A stretch of 64,000 bases of DNA. It comes from Fistularia commersonii. Taxonomy: Eukaryota; Chordata; Actinopteri; Syngnathiformes; Fistulariidae. The stretch covers positions 19,757,001-19,821,000 of the forward strand of contig JBBMNZ010000007.1 in assembly GCA_037954325.1 (NCBI GenBank), written 5' to 3'. Position numbers and translations under genes: made by a program. The notes under the pieces were generated by a model that was given only the letters and a program-made list of their open reading frames with translations, ran no database searches and was not told the origin of the DNA. This document shows positions 45,123 to 57,500 of the stretch, in pieces. Position 1 is the first letter of the stretch. Each line of letters begins with the position of its first letter.

Positions 45123-46809
45123 CTCCAGACGGTCAAACAAGAAATAGGCCTTGTCAGTGGCAGATAAATGGCGGGCCAGCATGCAAGCTATAGCATCTTC
45201 AACCCACGCCTCCATACTTATACCTGTGCTAACCCTGAATATAGGACATTTTCTCTCTCTTGGAATGAATATCAATTGCTCTGTTGCCGGACCAACAGGT
45301 GGGGTGGAATGACTAAAGGTTACATTAGTGGAACCAGCCAAGTTAGTCTTTTTAAGACATTCGCTGGGCAACCAAATCCCTGAGCTCTTGCATTTCCCCT
45401 GACATTCTTGGAACCGCTATGAAGTTCAAACTCAACAGTTAAAGAACTCATGGAAGGAAGCGGACTAGGCTCTCCAGAAGACACGGTCACAGTGGGACGT
45501 CCCTTAAACGGGCTGTTGTTTTGTTATTGCAAAGAAGTTTCACTCATACAAACATTCATACATAAACTCACACCAGTTCCTACACACCCCACAGAGACAC
45601 AAGTTTAGAATTCAGATAAATTACACAGTACAAGACAAAGAATCCTAGAACAAGAACATCTGTCTCTGTTATATCCTAATCCTGCCGACAACGCCAAAAA
45701 TGTGGCATGTCCAGGGTATCAATGGAATCTTTTTTTTCCTATACCGACAACGCCACCCAAGGGAGATATAGCCCCTCAGGAAAGGAGATCAGACCACTAT
45801 TGTAAGGCAGACAGGTTCTAGCAAAGATGAACAGAGACAGGGTTTTAGGGGAACAATTAACAACCATGTATCCAGTAAAATAGTCCAACATGGCAATCAC
45901 TCAAACACTAGCTGTAGAGGACATTTAGGCGGGTGGACCACTTCAGAGATAACAGGAGAGGGGCTCACCACAGGGATGCGGCCAAGAGAGCGTGCCACAT
46001 GTGAAGCACATATGCACACACACACATGACGTGCACACACACAATCGGGTGATGGCCAACTACCACTGGCATGAGTTTGGCACACGGATACCCCGCCACT
46101 ACAAAACCAGCAGTGAACAGCAGCAGACAGACCCATATATCGGAGGTCAGCAGACTACCACAAGTTGCGATGCACAGAAGCTCCATCAGCAGTAGGGAAA
46201 ACACACAACAAAAACCCAACACAATGCCGGAACACACAACGTGCCAATAAAAAAAAGAAACAGAAACCATGCCAGCAGTCTTGCTGGAAACCCAGCCAAG
46301 CTCACAGCCAAGAAAAAGCATATTGACACTTTTCCGTGGAGGGTAGATCCCAATGGACTCGGACTCTCCAAAGACAACCGAACAGACCAAAACGACCAAA
46401 TCTGCCACACACCTTGGAGTAGTTGGTGACGTACTTTTAATGAAATTCCGATACCGGTGATTGGTGCCAAACTGACCCATACTAATCATTTGGTTTTGTT
46501 TTGTTTTTTTTATTACTTTTTTTATTTTTTATTTTACGGCTTTCCTACTGTTGGGAAATGGTAAGACACCAAATGTACAAGATTTCAACTGAGCTTTGCT
46601 TCAACTTTGACACAGAAGTTGAACAAAATATCTCTAAAGTGAATAAATGAAAGACAATTTAATGATTTTGACTAAAAATAATGCATCGTACTAACACCAT
46701 TGCTTTCTCAATGACTTCAGTGTAGTCAGGCTCTCTTTCTGTTTAAATTTCTAAGGACAATTCTGTGCAATTAAACTGAAAATATCTCAAATGCTCAGTT
46801 CAACAGTGA

Positions 46810-47000
46810 GTTCATTTTTTTATATAGTGCCAAGAAAAAACACAGTTGTCTCTTGACACTTTACATGTAGAGCAGGTCTGGACATCATTCTTAAAAATGA
46901 TTTGCGGAAACCCTCTATTCCACCCTGGGAAGCTGCTGCTGGAAATGAATTGTATACACTGACAATAGAACAACTGATTAAAGTAGGGAAAGAGCATAAA
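46810..47000. repeat. Dispersed fish repeat fragment
   Basis: 'gacactttacatgtagagcaggtctggac' and following bases resemble 23540-23600. The class is unknown. Confidence 0.4.
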
Positions 47001-47049
47001 ACTTGTAAAACATGTAGCCAGTTAGTCTCACATGTCACAAAGTCACCAC

Positions 47050-50000
47050 CACATGCTGCCCCCTGGTGGTGAGGTTAGAGGCAGGGGTGTACACAGTGGG
47101 AGGTTGAACCTGTTGAATGTTTATTGGGGGTAACACTGGGCTCCCTGTCAGAGTCTATGGCATTCATGAGGTAAAGGCCTCATAAAGGAGGCCTCATAAA
47201 GGAGGCCCTTACCACACTGGCCTCAGAGTCTTGCGGGCGCTACGAGAGTGCATAAGCATTAGTATATTGTTGTCTGTCATTTTGCTCTACAACCAAGTTA
47301 AAATATCTGCCAAAATCCAGCTCCAATATGCATCTTGCTCTGTAGGATCCTTGTCAATGGACTTGCTGCGCAGGCCTAGCAGAGGCTTGTTGTCAGTGAT
47401 GATGGTAAAGGCAGCTGATCCAATGTAATGCCTGAATTGGTGCATAGCCCACACTATAGCCCACTGCTGTCTGTCAAATGTGGACCAACGATTCTCTGGG
47501 GAAGTGAGCGATTGGCTTGCATATACTAACACTCGCACTAGTCCATCTCTGTCCTGAGCCAACACAACTCCAACTACCTTTAAGGGAATGTTCAAGTCCG
47601 GAATGGTGATGACCGGAGCAGATGAAAGCACCCCTTTACGGTATTCAAGAGGCCGCATTACATTCAGCCATCCATTTGAATGGAGTGAACTTGCAGGTGA
47701 GGTGGTGCAGATGTGCTGCATGCAGCGCAAAGTCTTCAACAAAACGTTGATAGTATGAGCAAAGGGTCACAAATGCCCTAACTTCGGCTGAATTTCTGGG
47801 TCGTACTGTAAGCCATGGTAAGGAGCAACATGTCCCAGGAACACTACAAGATCTCGAGACAGTGAGCACCAGCTCCATCATGCGCTGGAACGTTGCTTCG
47901 GCCGCCACTGAAAGAGACCCTGGCATGTCGTGAAAACAGTTTTCTCCCTGTCGTCCTCAGTGACCTCGATCTTCCAGTAGTCTTTAGAGAAATCCAATTT
48001 GCTGAACCACAAGGAGCCCGCCAGTGAATGCAGGGTCTCGTCCACTCTGACAGTCCACTCTGAGGAGTTGATAGTTTTTCACGGTTATGCTGTTGATGAT
48101 AGTCAAGGCAGGACCTCCACTCAACATTCTTCTTCTTTATGAGGACAACATCCACCAGCAGGATGGCCACCTGTCTGTTCCCTCCCTCTCTTCAGGTAGG
48201 CACGCTGCTGTGGAGGAGGATGATCTCTGGTGTTGATGTGGTGCTGGATAAATGCGCACTTGCCTGGTCCTCCTTTAATGTGCTGAATATCTCCTGATAT
48301 TCCACCAGTATACAAACTGCAGTCAGTTGCGCTTTCTGCCACTGACTAACTGGAGACTCCTTCAGAGACACAAGAGGCACAGCACAGGATGAAAAGACAG
48401 ACACAGCCCCAGTTGGAACTTGTGGAAGTGACACATTGTCGGACTCATTCACGGCAAACAATTCTCCAAGGTGAATGCCTCTTCTCATTCTTCTCTTCTC
48501 ATCCTGATTTGTAGGGTTCAACATCCGGGCTGTGGAAACCCCGTCTTTAACAGATGTCATGGTGTGAGCTATGACACACTCCCTTTTGCTCTTGGGTTTG
48601 GGTGATAAGTGGCCCACGAAGTCAAAAAGCTGGTCAATGAGCCCGGATGGGGACACCCTCACAGGCACCAGCGCCTGGCCAAGTGGGGGCGGTGTCGTGT
48701 CGGTGGGGTTGGAAACATTACAACACTCAGGAATTAGGTCCTTGCCACTCAACAGGGAAAGCAATGTGTCCCATAGATGCGGTTTGCCATGGGCGTAATC
48801 CTGTAGGACACAAATAGCAACAAATTCAGGCTCAGTAGGGCTGTTTGTGTGGACGCCCTAATGACATGGAAATCTGCTCCTGGGAGGTCTTCTCGTGACA
48901 CAGAGTAGTTGTTATAAAGCCCAGGGTGACAGGCATCTGTCCAATCATTGCTCGTGCCGCAGTAAAGTCTGCAGTTTGGGGCCACTTGTATAGGCCTCGA
49001 ACAGACATGTGAAAATTGCCCCTAATAAATGACTCTGTTGCCCCAGAGTTTACCAATATGTCAATTTCCGTCCCCTCAATGCATCCCCTCAGATATGAGG
49101 TCGGCTGCTCTGTCTTGTCTGCTGTCATTACCTTACTTGCGAACTTTATTCCCTCCAGAGGCCCCATAGGCTCTGCAGCTGATGTTTGGGCCACAACATC
49201 AGCTACAAATCTTTTCCCGACTCGTATAGTGAGTCTTCCCTCCCGGGAGAAAGGACACACACTCCCCCACCCCCCCTCTTGCTGTTCATCATTGTAGGGT
49301 CTGGGGCCTGGCTAATTTGGTGAGTTGGGCTCAATTATTGTAGGGGGGCCCGTAGTCCTGTTTCTTCCTGGGGCCTCCTTCTGTTCCAGCACACACCAGC
49401 TATAGTCACATGAACGTCCTCTCTGTTCACCCTATGGGTGAGATGGACAGCCCTGGTCCCCTCAGTTACACTGGCACTGGCCTCCACGTACCAGATGAGG
49501 GGCTTTCCGTTCATCTCTCCAGCAGTTGGCTCTCAGTTGGTTGTTTTCCTCTGCTAACCGCCTAAATTCATTCTCATATCTGCAGTAAGTTGGTCCATAG
49601 CTCTGTACAAGGTGTGTCCATCCAATATGGAGTGCACCATGGCCACAGCACCTCTTTCACTGGGAGGCTGGCATACCTGTATGCTGACATAAATCTTTAA
49701 GGCCTCTTTGGCCATTTCATGGAGACTGGCAATTGTCAGTGACTCCCCCAATTAACTAGCTCCCCGCTCTTGACATTTGGCTCTCAGAGCCAGGTCCAGT
49801 CCAGCCAGAAACCAGAGAAATTTCTCTTCTTTCTGTGCTATAGCACCGTAGCCAGGGAATGCCACCTGAACTAGCTTGCTTATTTCAGCTGCATATACTT
49901 CCAGACTCTCCGGTGAGCATGGAGACGGGCAGAGAGGGTCGCTCCAGAGCAGAGTTGCTCTGAACTGGGCAAGGAAGTCCAGAAAGATTTGTTACAGCTC

Positions 50001-50300
50001 TTTAAGAAACACATTCTCCTCCCAATGTGTCAAACCCCTGACGACTGGTGAAGCTTCCCGTGGCGTCACATACCAACGCATAAGGCGCCCCTTTTTCATC
50101 GGGTTGTGTCAGGGAAGACAACTGACAACAGTTGACTCAGTAAGGCCAGCTGATACGCAGGTGGGGCTCGTGCTTGCTGGCACTTGATTGACACGCCACT
50201 GCACTCGTAGTGCATTGTGGGACTTGTAGAATAATGCGTCTTGCAACATATCTGTGGGTCAGCTCTAATAGGAATTAAATATTGTCCTGCAGGCCAAAGA
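47050..50300 (-). mobile_element. Ty3/Gypsy LTR retrotransposon 2 (degraded, antisense)
   Basis: Minus-strand pieces in order: gag-like (49751-49554 and upstream); protease region with GTEIDILVNSGATESFIRG (about 49070-49010), where the catalytic Asp of the D-S/T-G motif is Asn; RT with KNVEWRSCLDYHQQHN (about 48130-48080); and RT/RNase H with VGVVLAQDRDGLVRVLVYAS, SPENRWSTFDRQQWAIVWAM and ITDNKPLLGL (47742-47287). No integrase was seen and LTRs were not resolved; the ends given are approximate. Differs from element 1 in sequence, so it is a separate insertion. Confidence 0.75.
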
Positions 50301-50334
50301 TAATCCCACCACATGCCGGATTTGCCTATAATAA

Positions 50335-51020
50335 ATCTTCTTCGTCTCCTTTCGGCTTTTCCCTTAAGGGGTCAACAAGGCGAATCAACCCTCTCCATCT
50401 AACTCTATTCTCTGTATCCTCCTCTCTCAGGCCGACTACCTTCATATCCTCTCTCACTATGTCCATAAATCTTCTCTTTGGTCTTCCTCGAGCCTGGCAG
50501 CTCCAATTCTAGCATCCGTCCATCAAAATATTCACTATCCCTCCTTTGTACTTTTTTTACCTTTGTACTTCTCTGACCTTCTCTCCAAAATATCTAACAT
50601 GTGCTGTTCCTCTGATAGACTCATTCCTGATCCTATCCATCCTTGTCACTCCCAAAGAGAACCTCAACATTTTAATTTCTGCGACCTCTGCGTCATTTCC
50701 ACACTCTCCGTTGCTCCTGATTGTTGACACTAGGTACATGAAATCCTCCAACTTTTTGATCTCTACTCCCAGTAGCCTCACCGTTCTACCTTAGATCCTC
50801 TCATTCACACACATATACTCTGTCTTGCTGTGACTAACTTTCAGTCCTCTTCTTTCCAGAGCATACCTCCACCTCTCTAGATTTTTCTCAACCTGTTCTC
50901 TGCTCTCACCACATATCTCAATGTCATCTGCAAACATATCGTCCATGGAGATTCCTGTCTAACCTCATCTGTCAGCCTGTCCATCAGTACTGCAAACAAG
51001 AAGGGGCTCAGAGCTGACCC
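50335..51020 (-). mobile_element. RTE LINE fragment, 5'-truncated and internally deleted
   Basis: Same 3' end as the other RTE copies ('ttcggcttttcccttaagggg'). Coding remnants are VEIKKLEDFMYLVSTIRSNG, MLRFSLGVTRMDRIRNESIR and SALSPFLFAVLMDRLTDEVR. Parts of the C-terminal domain are missing. Confidence 0.75.
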
Positions 51021-52690
51021 ACTCAGAAAAGCATACAGAAACACACAAACGTACATACAATGCATACAAAGACAAACAGACAAATGTATTCGTAAACACC
51101 AAAACTCACACAATCACACACACACACAAACAGTAACATTATTGTGTGTGGTGCCTCTTGCAGGCAATTGTTATCGTTACACTGTAAAGACAGACTGATG
51201 ACTCGGCTAAATGTTTGTGTCCCAATAGAAATGAGGCAACTACCCCTTCCCCCAACTCACAAACATTTATTTTTGCCTTGTATTGTGAGGACTATGAAAG
51301 GCAAATCCAAATGCATAAACTTCAGAAGTATTTGACAAAAAATTTGAAGACAATGCATGTGTTTTTTCTTCTCACTGCCCACTGATTGATTGATTGTTGA
51401 TTTTAAAGCAATATCAGACAATTCTTGCTGAATGCTGCTTTCAGGAGTTTTTAAGAAGTAATCAAATGAAAAAAATTAATTCAGCATCATTGGTGTGACT
51501 TTTAAATACACTATTTCAATCATTAGAGGCTACTTTTTAGAGGCCAAGAAATACAATGATTTCATAACATATAAGACAATTTTTTTCCTTTATGTTTTTC
51601 TTTTGCTGGTTCTTATAAGAGCAATTCTATGTTCTATATAAACCTGTGATTTAATGACAATTTGTCTTTATGTCCTCCATTATTATTGCTTAAGACTGTA
51701 GAGAGAGTGGAACAAATTAGATGTGGATGTGGATGGAGTGTTGTACAAGAAAACCGCAAGCAGGAGACAGCTAGTGGGCCACAAAGGTGTTGAGACAACG
51801 ACATCACTGATATTGGACTGGTTTTACTGGCCATGTATGCAATGAGAAATAGAGGAGTATGTACTGAGAAAATGTGTCTGTCTGAAAAAAAAAGCAGCCG
51901 TGTCATGAAACAAGAGCACCATCGACCAACATTGTCAGTACCCAACCATTCAAACTTGTGTCTGTCGATTTTCTCCACCTCAACAAGTACAAGGATTGTT
52001 ATGAAATATCCTTGTAATAATCGACCATTTTACACACTTTGCCTGAGCGTGTGCAACAACTTATAAATCAGGCAGAAGAGCTGCACACAACATTTTTAAT
52101 GACTGTTTTTTGAGGTTCGGCTTTCCAAGGAGAATACACCATAACCAGGGACGCAAATTTGAAAACCGGGTATTTGTGCAACTGAAAAGCTATCGTGGGG
52201 TTGCAGGGTCGAGAACTACACCCTACCATCCTCAAGGGAACAGAGGTTACAACACTTGAAACCCTCAACCTAGTGATATTTTCGTATGTGTTAATCTATA
52301 GGCCATCAGGCACTCGCTGTTCTGTCCCGTAACTCCAGCTATATCGTGGAACCACCTCCACTTCATTATTGTGTTTATTTCTCTGTCGTCTTATTTCTAC
52401 GTTTATTTTGGTCTTTGCTTGGGTACTTACACTGGGAAGTAGACTGGGTATTTGCACCCCTTATGTGTGCTGTATAGGAGTGTGGCTCCTGCTTGGTGTC
52501 TGGAGAATAACACTTGCCATTGTTATCTGGCTATGTTTTGTATGGATAAATAAATGGCAACAGGCTCCTCTTAGGCTTGGCCTGACGAAACCTGTTGATG
52601 CGGCAGGTGTGCAATGCACTGCACCGCAGCTTAACTCCATTCTCCAGCTCAATCAGGCTCACTGCTGAAAAACTTAGGTCAAAGGAGCTG
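51020..52690. other. Non-coding stretch without recognised genes
   Basis: A CA-rich segment (51020-51130) is followed by about 1.5 kb without recognisable domains. A 99-codon hydrophobic frame (52369-52668, with leucine/valine-rich segments) is present but has no family match or splice context. Confidence 0.4.
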
Positions 52691-52975
52691 CATTCATAAC
52701 CTCGGATCCCAACAATCTCTATTTATACTGTCATTTCATTCTGGTTTTGTATTTTTCACCTTTACTGTTCCTTTATGTTGTCCATTATTATCCCTGATGA
52801 TTTTGTTACTGCTGTCTTTATTTGTAGATGTCTTGCTATCTTCTGTCTTCTGTGTCTCTATCTATATCTATATTCATATTTATTTTACATTTTATTTTTT
52901 GACATAACTGTAACACTACCGTGACAAAAGAATTTCCTCCATGGGAATCAACAAAGCTTATCTTATCTTAACAAT
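52690..52975 (+). mobile_element. Rex1-like LINE 3' end
   Basis: 3' non-coding end as at 36770-37090, closing 'gtgacaaaagaatttcctccatgggaatcaacaaagcttatcttatctta'. The pentamer tail is short. Confidence 0.7.
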
Positions 52976-53669
52976 TATGTTTTTTTTTAAATGCAGACTG
53001 TATGTTCGCTCTTTATTTTCATGTTGTCATCATTCATCAATATTCCTACTCATCAAATATTAGACAAGTTTAATATTTTTAAACTGGATTTTGGTCCAGA
53101 AAGATTGAGGAGAAGATTATATTTAACGCTTTAACTCAGATCTCTCTGTAATGAAATTCGCATTTCTCTCATGTTCAATGTCACTGTCATATGTATCAGT
53201 CTATGTGACCTTTATTTGACAGCTTTGTCAGGTGATTTATATCTTAACTGAAAAATCAACACTTTGAAGAAGCAAATATTCCTCACAGTATACACACTAA
53301 CACAGAAAGGTTCCTGATTGGTTCCACCGAAAAAATGGGGCCCAAGCAAATGGAATTTGCATCTCTTCCTCAATCTGGTTCTCTCCAGTTACTTCCTACG
53401 GACTAAAACTATGCCTTTGGTTCATTAAAGATTCTTGCTGTAGGTGGAATGGGCCTTACCCCCCCGTTAACCCCATGCAGGATACACCACAGCTCATAAA
53501 TATATATTTGAGCTACTCAAATAGGAATTTTCCATTTGTCCTTTCAAATAGTCTCCAAACACACAGCAACAGCGGGTTTTGTTGACTGAAGTTTGGGTGA
53601 AAGAAATATCAAACTAAATATAACCTTATGTTGACAATGGAATTTTAATTTTAAACATGCAAAATCCTA

Positions 53670-54020
53670 TTTGAAAAGCAGTTTAGTAGTTAGTGCCTCA
53701 CAGCACGAAGGTCCCTGGTTCGATTCCAACAAGGGGACCTTTTTGTGTGGAGTTTGCATGTTCTCCCCGTGTCCGCACGTGTTTCCTCCATGTTCTCCAG
53801 TTTCCTCCCGCAGTCCAAAAACATGCAGCAGGTTCATCAGAAAAAAAATGGGAAAATTGAATGAGTGAATGGTTGTCTGTCTGTATATGTGGCCCTGCAA
53901 TTGACTGGCGACCAGTCCAGGGGGTACCTTGCCTCTCGCCTGATGGCAGCTGGGAGAGGCTCCTACATCCCCCACAACCCTGAGTGCAGGTTATGCGGCA
54001 GACATTGGACAGATGGATGT
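53670..54020 (+). mobile_element. tRNA-derived fish SINE
   Basis: Head with B box GGTTCGATTCC (53718-53728), then the body block 'tgtgtggagtttgcatgttctcccc', 'cagtccaaaaacatgca', 'gactggcgaccagtccagggggtacc' and an end near 'gacagatgg'. This is a widespread fish SINE type. Antisense fragments occur at 19745 and 59815. Confidence 0.75.
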
Positions 54021-54484
54021 ATAATTCTAAACATTTCAGTTACAGATGAGCATTGTTTAGGATGGAAAATCAAATGAAAGTATTTTGAAACATGATGACT
54101 GACTTTTTCGTAAAGATTTTGAAGTCTAAATAGAAAACTAAACTATATGAAGCCAGAGATTAACATATTTTCACCAATTGACCGTTTTCGAAGACGCCAC
54201 TGAAGGTCATCAATTTTTTTGGTATCAAAGAATGTCTTCGAAATTTCTCTGTTTTTATAATCTGCATCAGATTATTTCTTCTTTTACCTGGTATGCAACT
54301 TAAAGTTTAAATATCTTCCATTATGACTTCCCAGCATCCCCTTCAGTAATGTCCTCCCCCAGTCCTCAGAGGTTGAAACAAGTCACACAAATTCCAGTTC
54401 CCTCATAATTTTTTTGATATAGCAGTAAATTAAACAGCTTCAGGGTGTCACATCCTGTTGGAATGAAGGAGGGGCTGATGAAGG

Positions 54485-54548
54485 AAAACAAATCGATGCA
54501 TATATATATAGCTGAGGTTCTCTCTCAGAGAACCACCAATTTTGGAGC
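54485..54548 (+). promoter_or_regulatory. Core promoter of gene E
   Basis: AAAACAAAT at 54485-54493, an alternating TATATATATA (54501-54510) and the inverted repeat GGTTCTCTCTCAGAGAACC (54516-54534; perfect 8-bp arms around a 3-base loop) are followed by ACCAATTTTGGAGCC. The start codon is at 54560. Confidence 0.65.
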
Positions 54549-54559
54549 CACCTGCTTAG

Positions 54560-57500
54560 ATGACGATGAAGCTCAATTCAGTCTTGGTTTCTGGTGAGGA
54601 CCCTCTTTTTCTTCTTCATTCTCTAAATCCTCTATTTCTATCTATATTATTATATTATACTGTATCACTATATAATTACTATACTATATTATTTATTTGT
54701 CATGATCATCATTATAATGTTGTTCCCTTTGCTCTTATTGCTGTTCTTTTACCTCTATTTACTATTAAAGAATAAGTTTTCCCACTTTCATGGATGTTTC
54801 CATGCTTCTCAATTTTGATACTAATCTCTTTTTCAGCCCTCCTTATGTTCGGGGGAAATGGTAAGTAATCAAACCTTGAGTGAATATACACTGTGATTTT
54901 CTTTCAAGTTTGTAACAGAGGTGATAACTTCACATGTTTGTGTGAATCTGCTTAAAAACGTCCATTTTACATTAAAGAACAAATCGATGATTATTTAGAT
55001 TGAAAAATGAAGTTTGACTTGAACCTGAAAGCGTTTCAAAATTAATAAAATTCTTTAAACAGTTTTTAATGTATTCTCTATCAAAGCAAATTAAAAAACA
55101 CATGAAATATCAAAAAGTGTTATTCAACATGTTACTGTGTGTAAGTTTAGACCTGCACTCAGGTCCTGTACCAAAAGGTCTGAGAGAAAAATTGTCTCAA
55201 TATAAGGAGGCAAAAAAATCGTAACAAAACTTATAGGAAAGTAAAATAAAAGACCATAGAGTAATGTTGTGTAGGCCTCCTTCCTTGGGTTGAAGTTAGA
55301 TATTTGAAAAGAGACACATTTAGAAGGTTAATAATTGTTGATGTACTTGCTGTAAAAACATTATATGCAGTACACTGCTGTGAATTGGAAGCTATGTGTT
55401 TTGTCTTTTCGCAAGACTGTTGATGGTTACTGTTGCACATCCATGAACAGAGCATGAACGTGAGCTAGGTTGTGGTTGCTTAAACTTCAAAGCAAGCTCT
55501 GACCCAAAATGCTGACAAGGATACAAATTTAATAAAGACCTTTTCTATCATGCAGTGTATTTAAACAGTTTCCTACAAAAAACAAATGGCAAAACCTTGC
55601 TGATTGCTTTAGGCCAAATCCTTGTTACATTACATTACATTACATTACATTACATTACAGTCATTTGGCAGACACTTTCATCCAAAGCGACTTACAAAAA
55701 GTGCAATTCAGTCACCGAAGATCTTGTTCTCTCTTACTGCTCGGTGGAGCAAATGTTGGGCATGATATATTGTCCCCATCACCCATTCACATTTCAAAAT
55801 GTAAAATGCTTTTTTCAATCCTACCGATATAAAAATACAGTCTCTTGATAAAAATTACCAATACCAGGACTCAATGTAAGAAATGCAGTCACTCTTATTT
55901 TATTTTGTAAATATTACCCAGAATGCTCTTGCTATTATAGATCAACTTGGAATTATAATACAAACCTGTCATTATATACAAAATGATCCAATAATTCCTT
56001 GGACTCACAATTGTGATTCAATTCCAAGCATTTAGTCAACTCATGATCCTTGACATATTGTTTTTGTGTTTTCAGTTTTTCAATCATGCATCCTTGCAGA
56101 TGAGCCAAAGTAAGAAATCATCTCAACACAACCACTTTTAATGCCTCTATCTTTCTTTTCACATTTTTGTCATTCAGTCAAGAATCAGTAACTAAATTAT
56201 GATATGACCCATAAAAATTTATCTCAGTCCGTCATTTTTTGAATATATGCTGTTGCTGTCTGTTTACCTTCAGTCCATCAAACAGCGAAGTTTCGGCAAA
56301 AATGGCAGGTCTCCAAACCATGATTCATCTGGCAAAAGACATGCGTTCTATGTATGAAAGGTAAGGAAGTGTCAAGGCTCTTTGTTTTTACTGTTTTTTC
56401 ATTTTCATTTTATGGCACCAGAATACGCCAAACATCAAAAATCGAATTAATTATTTTTGAATTACACAATAACACTTTTAACTATCGACCCCTTTGACCC
56501 AAATATAACAAAATTTAGAATCAAACCTCCAAAACACTACATGGTCTTATTATCCAGTATTCCATTGGATCTTCAGCCTAGACTCAAGGACTTGATCTTG
56601 ACATTCCCTTGACATTGAGATTGAATCATGTATAAGGTGTTTATTCACCAAGAAGATTAAATTTCCTTTGTGTCCAAAACCAAGATTGCCCAGAACTGTC
56701 TTGCCCATCTAAACCGGGTAAAATAGTTACTTTGATCAAACCTAAACTATTCTTTCTGTGTGTTGAAGCTCTGGTTTAACCGATGAGGAAATCAAAGACT
56801 TGAATCTGAAGGTGAGTATCACTGAAACAACCCACTATGATTGTTTCTGAATGTTTTTTCTCCTTACCTACTCATATGTTGCCACTGTTGCAGGCGCTTA
56901 CACCTGACGATATTAACAGAGGCCTGAGGCTAATCAACATTCTCATGAAAGGCCTGCTTTCAGTGTTCGAGAAAAAAGGGCAAGTATCAATCATTAAAGA
57001 GCCACTGGTATAATTAAATTTTATATCCATTATACATTCCTTTCTCTTGCCATTCATATTCATACATAATGCTGACGCTGAAAGATGTCCTTTGAGTTTT
57101 TTCCTTGATGGATGCCAAGATGCTTTTGTGGAATGTAAACCAGACATTAAAAGCAGTCTGATGACAACATTCTTGAGACCTTGAGGCAAAAATACAGGGT
57201 CAAATTCTAATTTGGGGTATTGGTTGCACCTGAGGTTTATCAAAGCAAGCAATAGGAGTGACTCGCAGGCCTGAAAGGCACTGAGCCGATTGCCAACAAC
57301 GACAAAGATGATAAGGTGGCTTAAGGCTCCTGACACTTAGAATGTAAAGGGATCTAAAGATTCACAGATAGCTAGTGATTCTTGGAGAGAGGTAGCCTGA
57401 ACCTGTTTCACAAAGAAGTGCAAGATGGCAATGCCTTTGTGACAAATTGGCAAAGGCAATAGAAATCAACCCAAATGCTGTATATGTTATTACAGCAGCT

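Larger units (their letters stand above)
40710..46440 (-). mobile_element. Ty3/Gypsy LTR retrotransposon 1 (degraded, antisense)
   Basis: Minus-strand remnants, in element order: a primer-binding site at 45696-45679 whose plus strand reads ATCCTGCCGACAACGCCA (a tRNA 3' end ending in CCA); gag with the knuckle CLQCQQLGHYAGDYN (43383-42979); protease-region pieces (about 42390-42050); RT with FASPIDLQKEKDGSLQMCAD (42021-41740); RT thumb (41486-41304); and RNase H ending SGRLNHNANTLSR (41074-40730). The LTR next to the binding site begins about 45701 (TGTGGCATG on the plus strand); its far end is unclear. No integrase or 3' LTR was found, so the left side is truncated. The frame is broken many times. 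Confidence 0.75.
40610..46560 (+). pseudogene. Relic D' of the family: promoter and exon 2 split by 5.8 kb of retroelements
   Basis: 40610-40690 carries a well-preserved family promoter: AAAACAAACA at 40630-40639, GATATAAA at 40645, the perfect inverted repeat GGTTCTCTCTGGGAGAACC at 40658-40676, then CAACATTTGGAGCC. Exon 1 is not recognisable. Exon 2 reappears at 46540-46560 (CTTTCCTACTGTTGGGAAATG, then GTAAGAC). It is 21 nt rather than 24 and its acceptor is GG instead of AG. A Gypsy element and a nested hAT lie between. No further exons were found before the second Gypsy element. Confidence 0.7.

Noticed and set aside
52369..52668. 99-codon hydrophobic frame
   Set aside because: Membrane-like segments are visible, but there is no neighbouring viral or gene context and no recognised family; recorded only as part of the gap.
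53718..53728. GGTTCGATTCC and similar B boxes as tRNA genes
   Set aside because: The upstream parts do not fold as full tRNA arms and the bodies continue as known SINE sequence.
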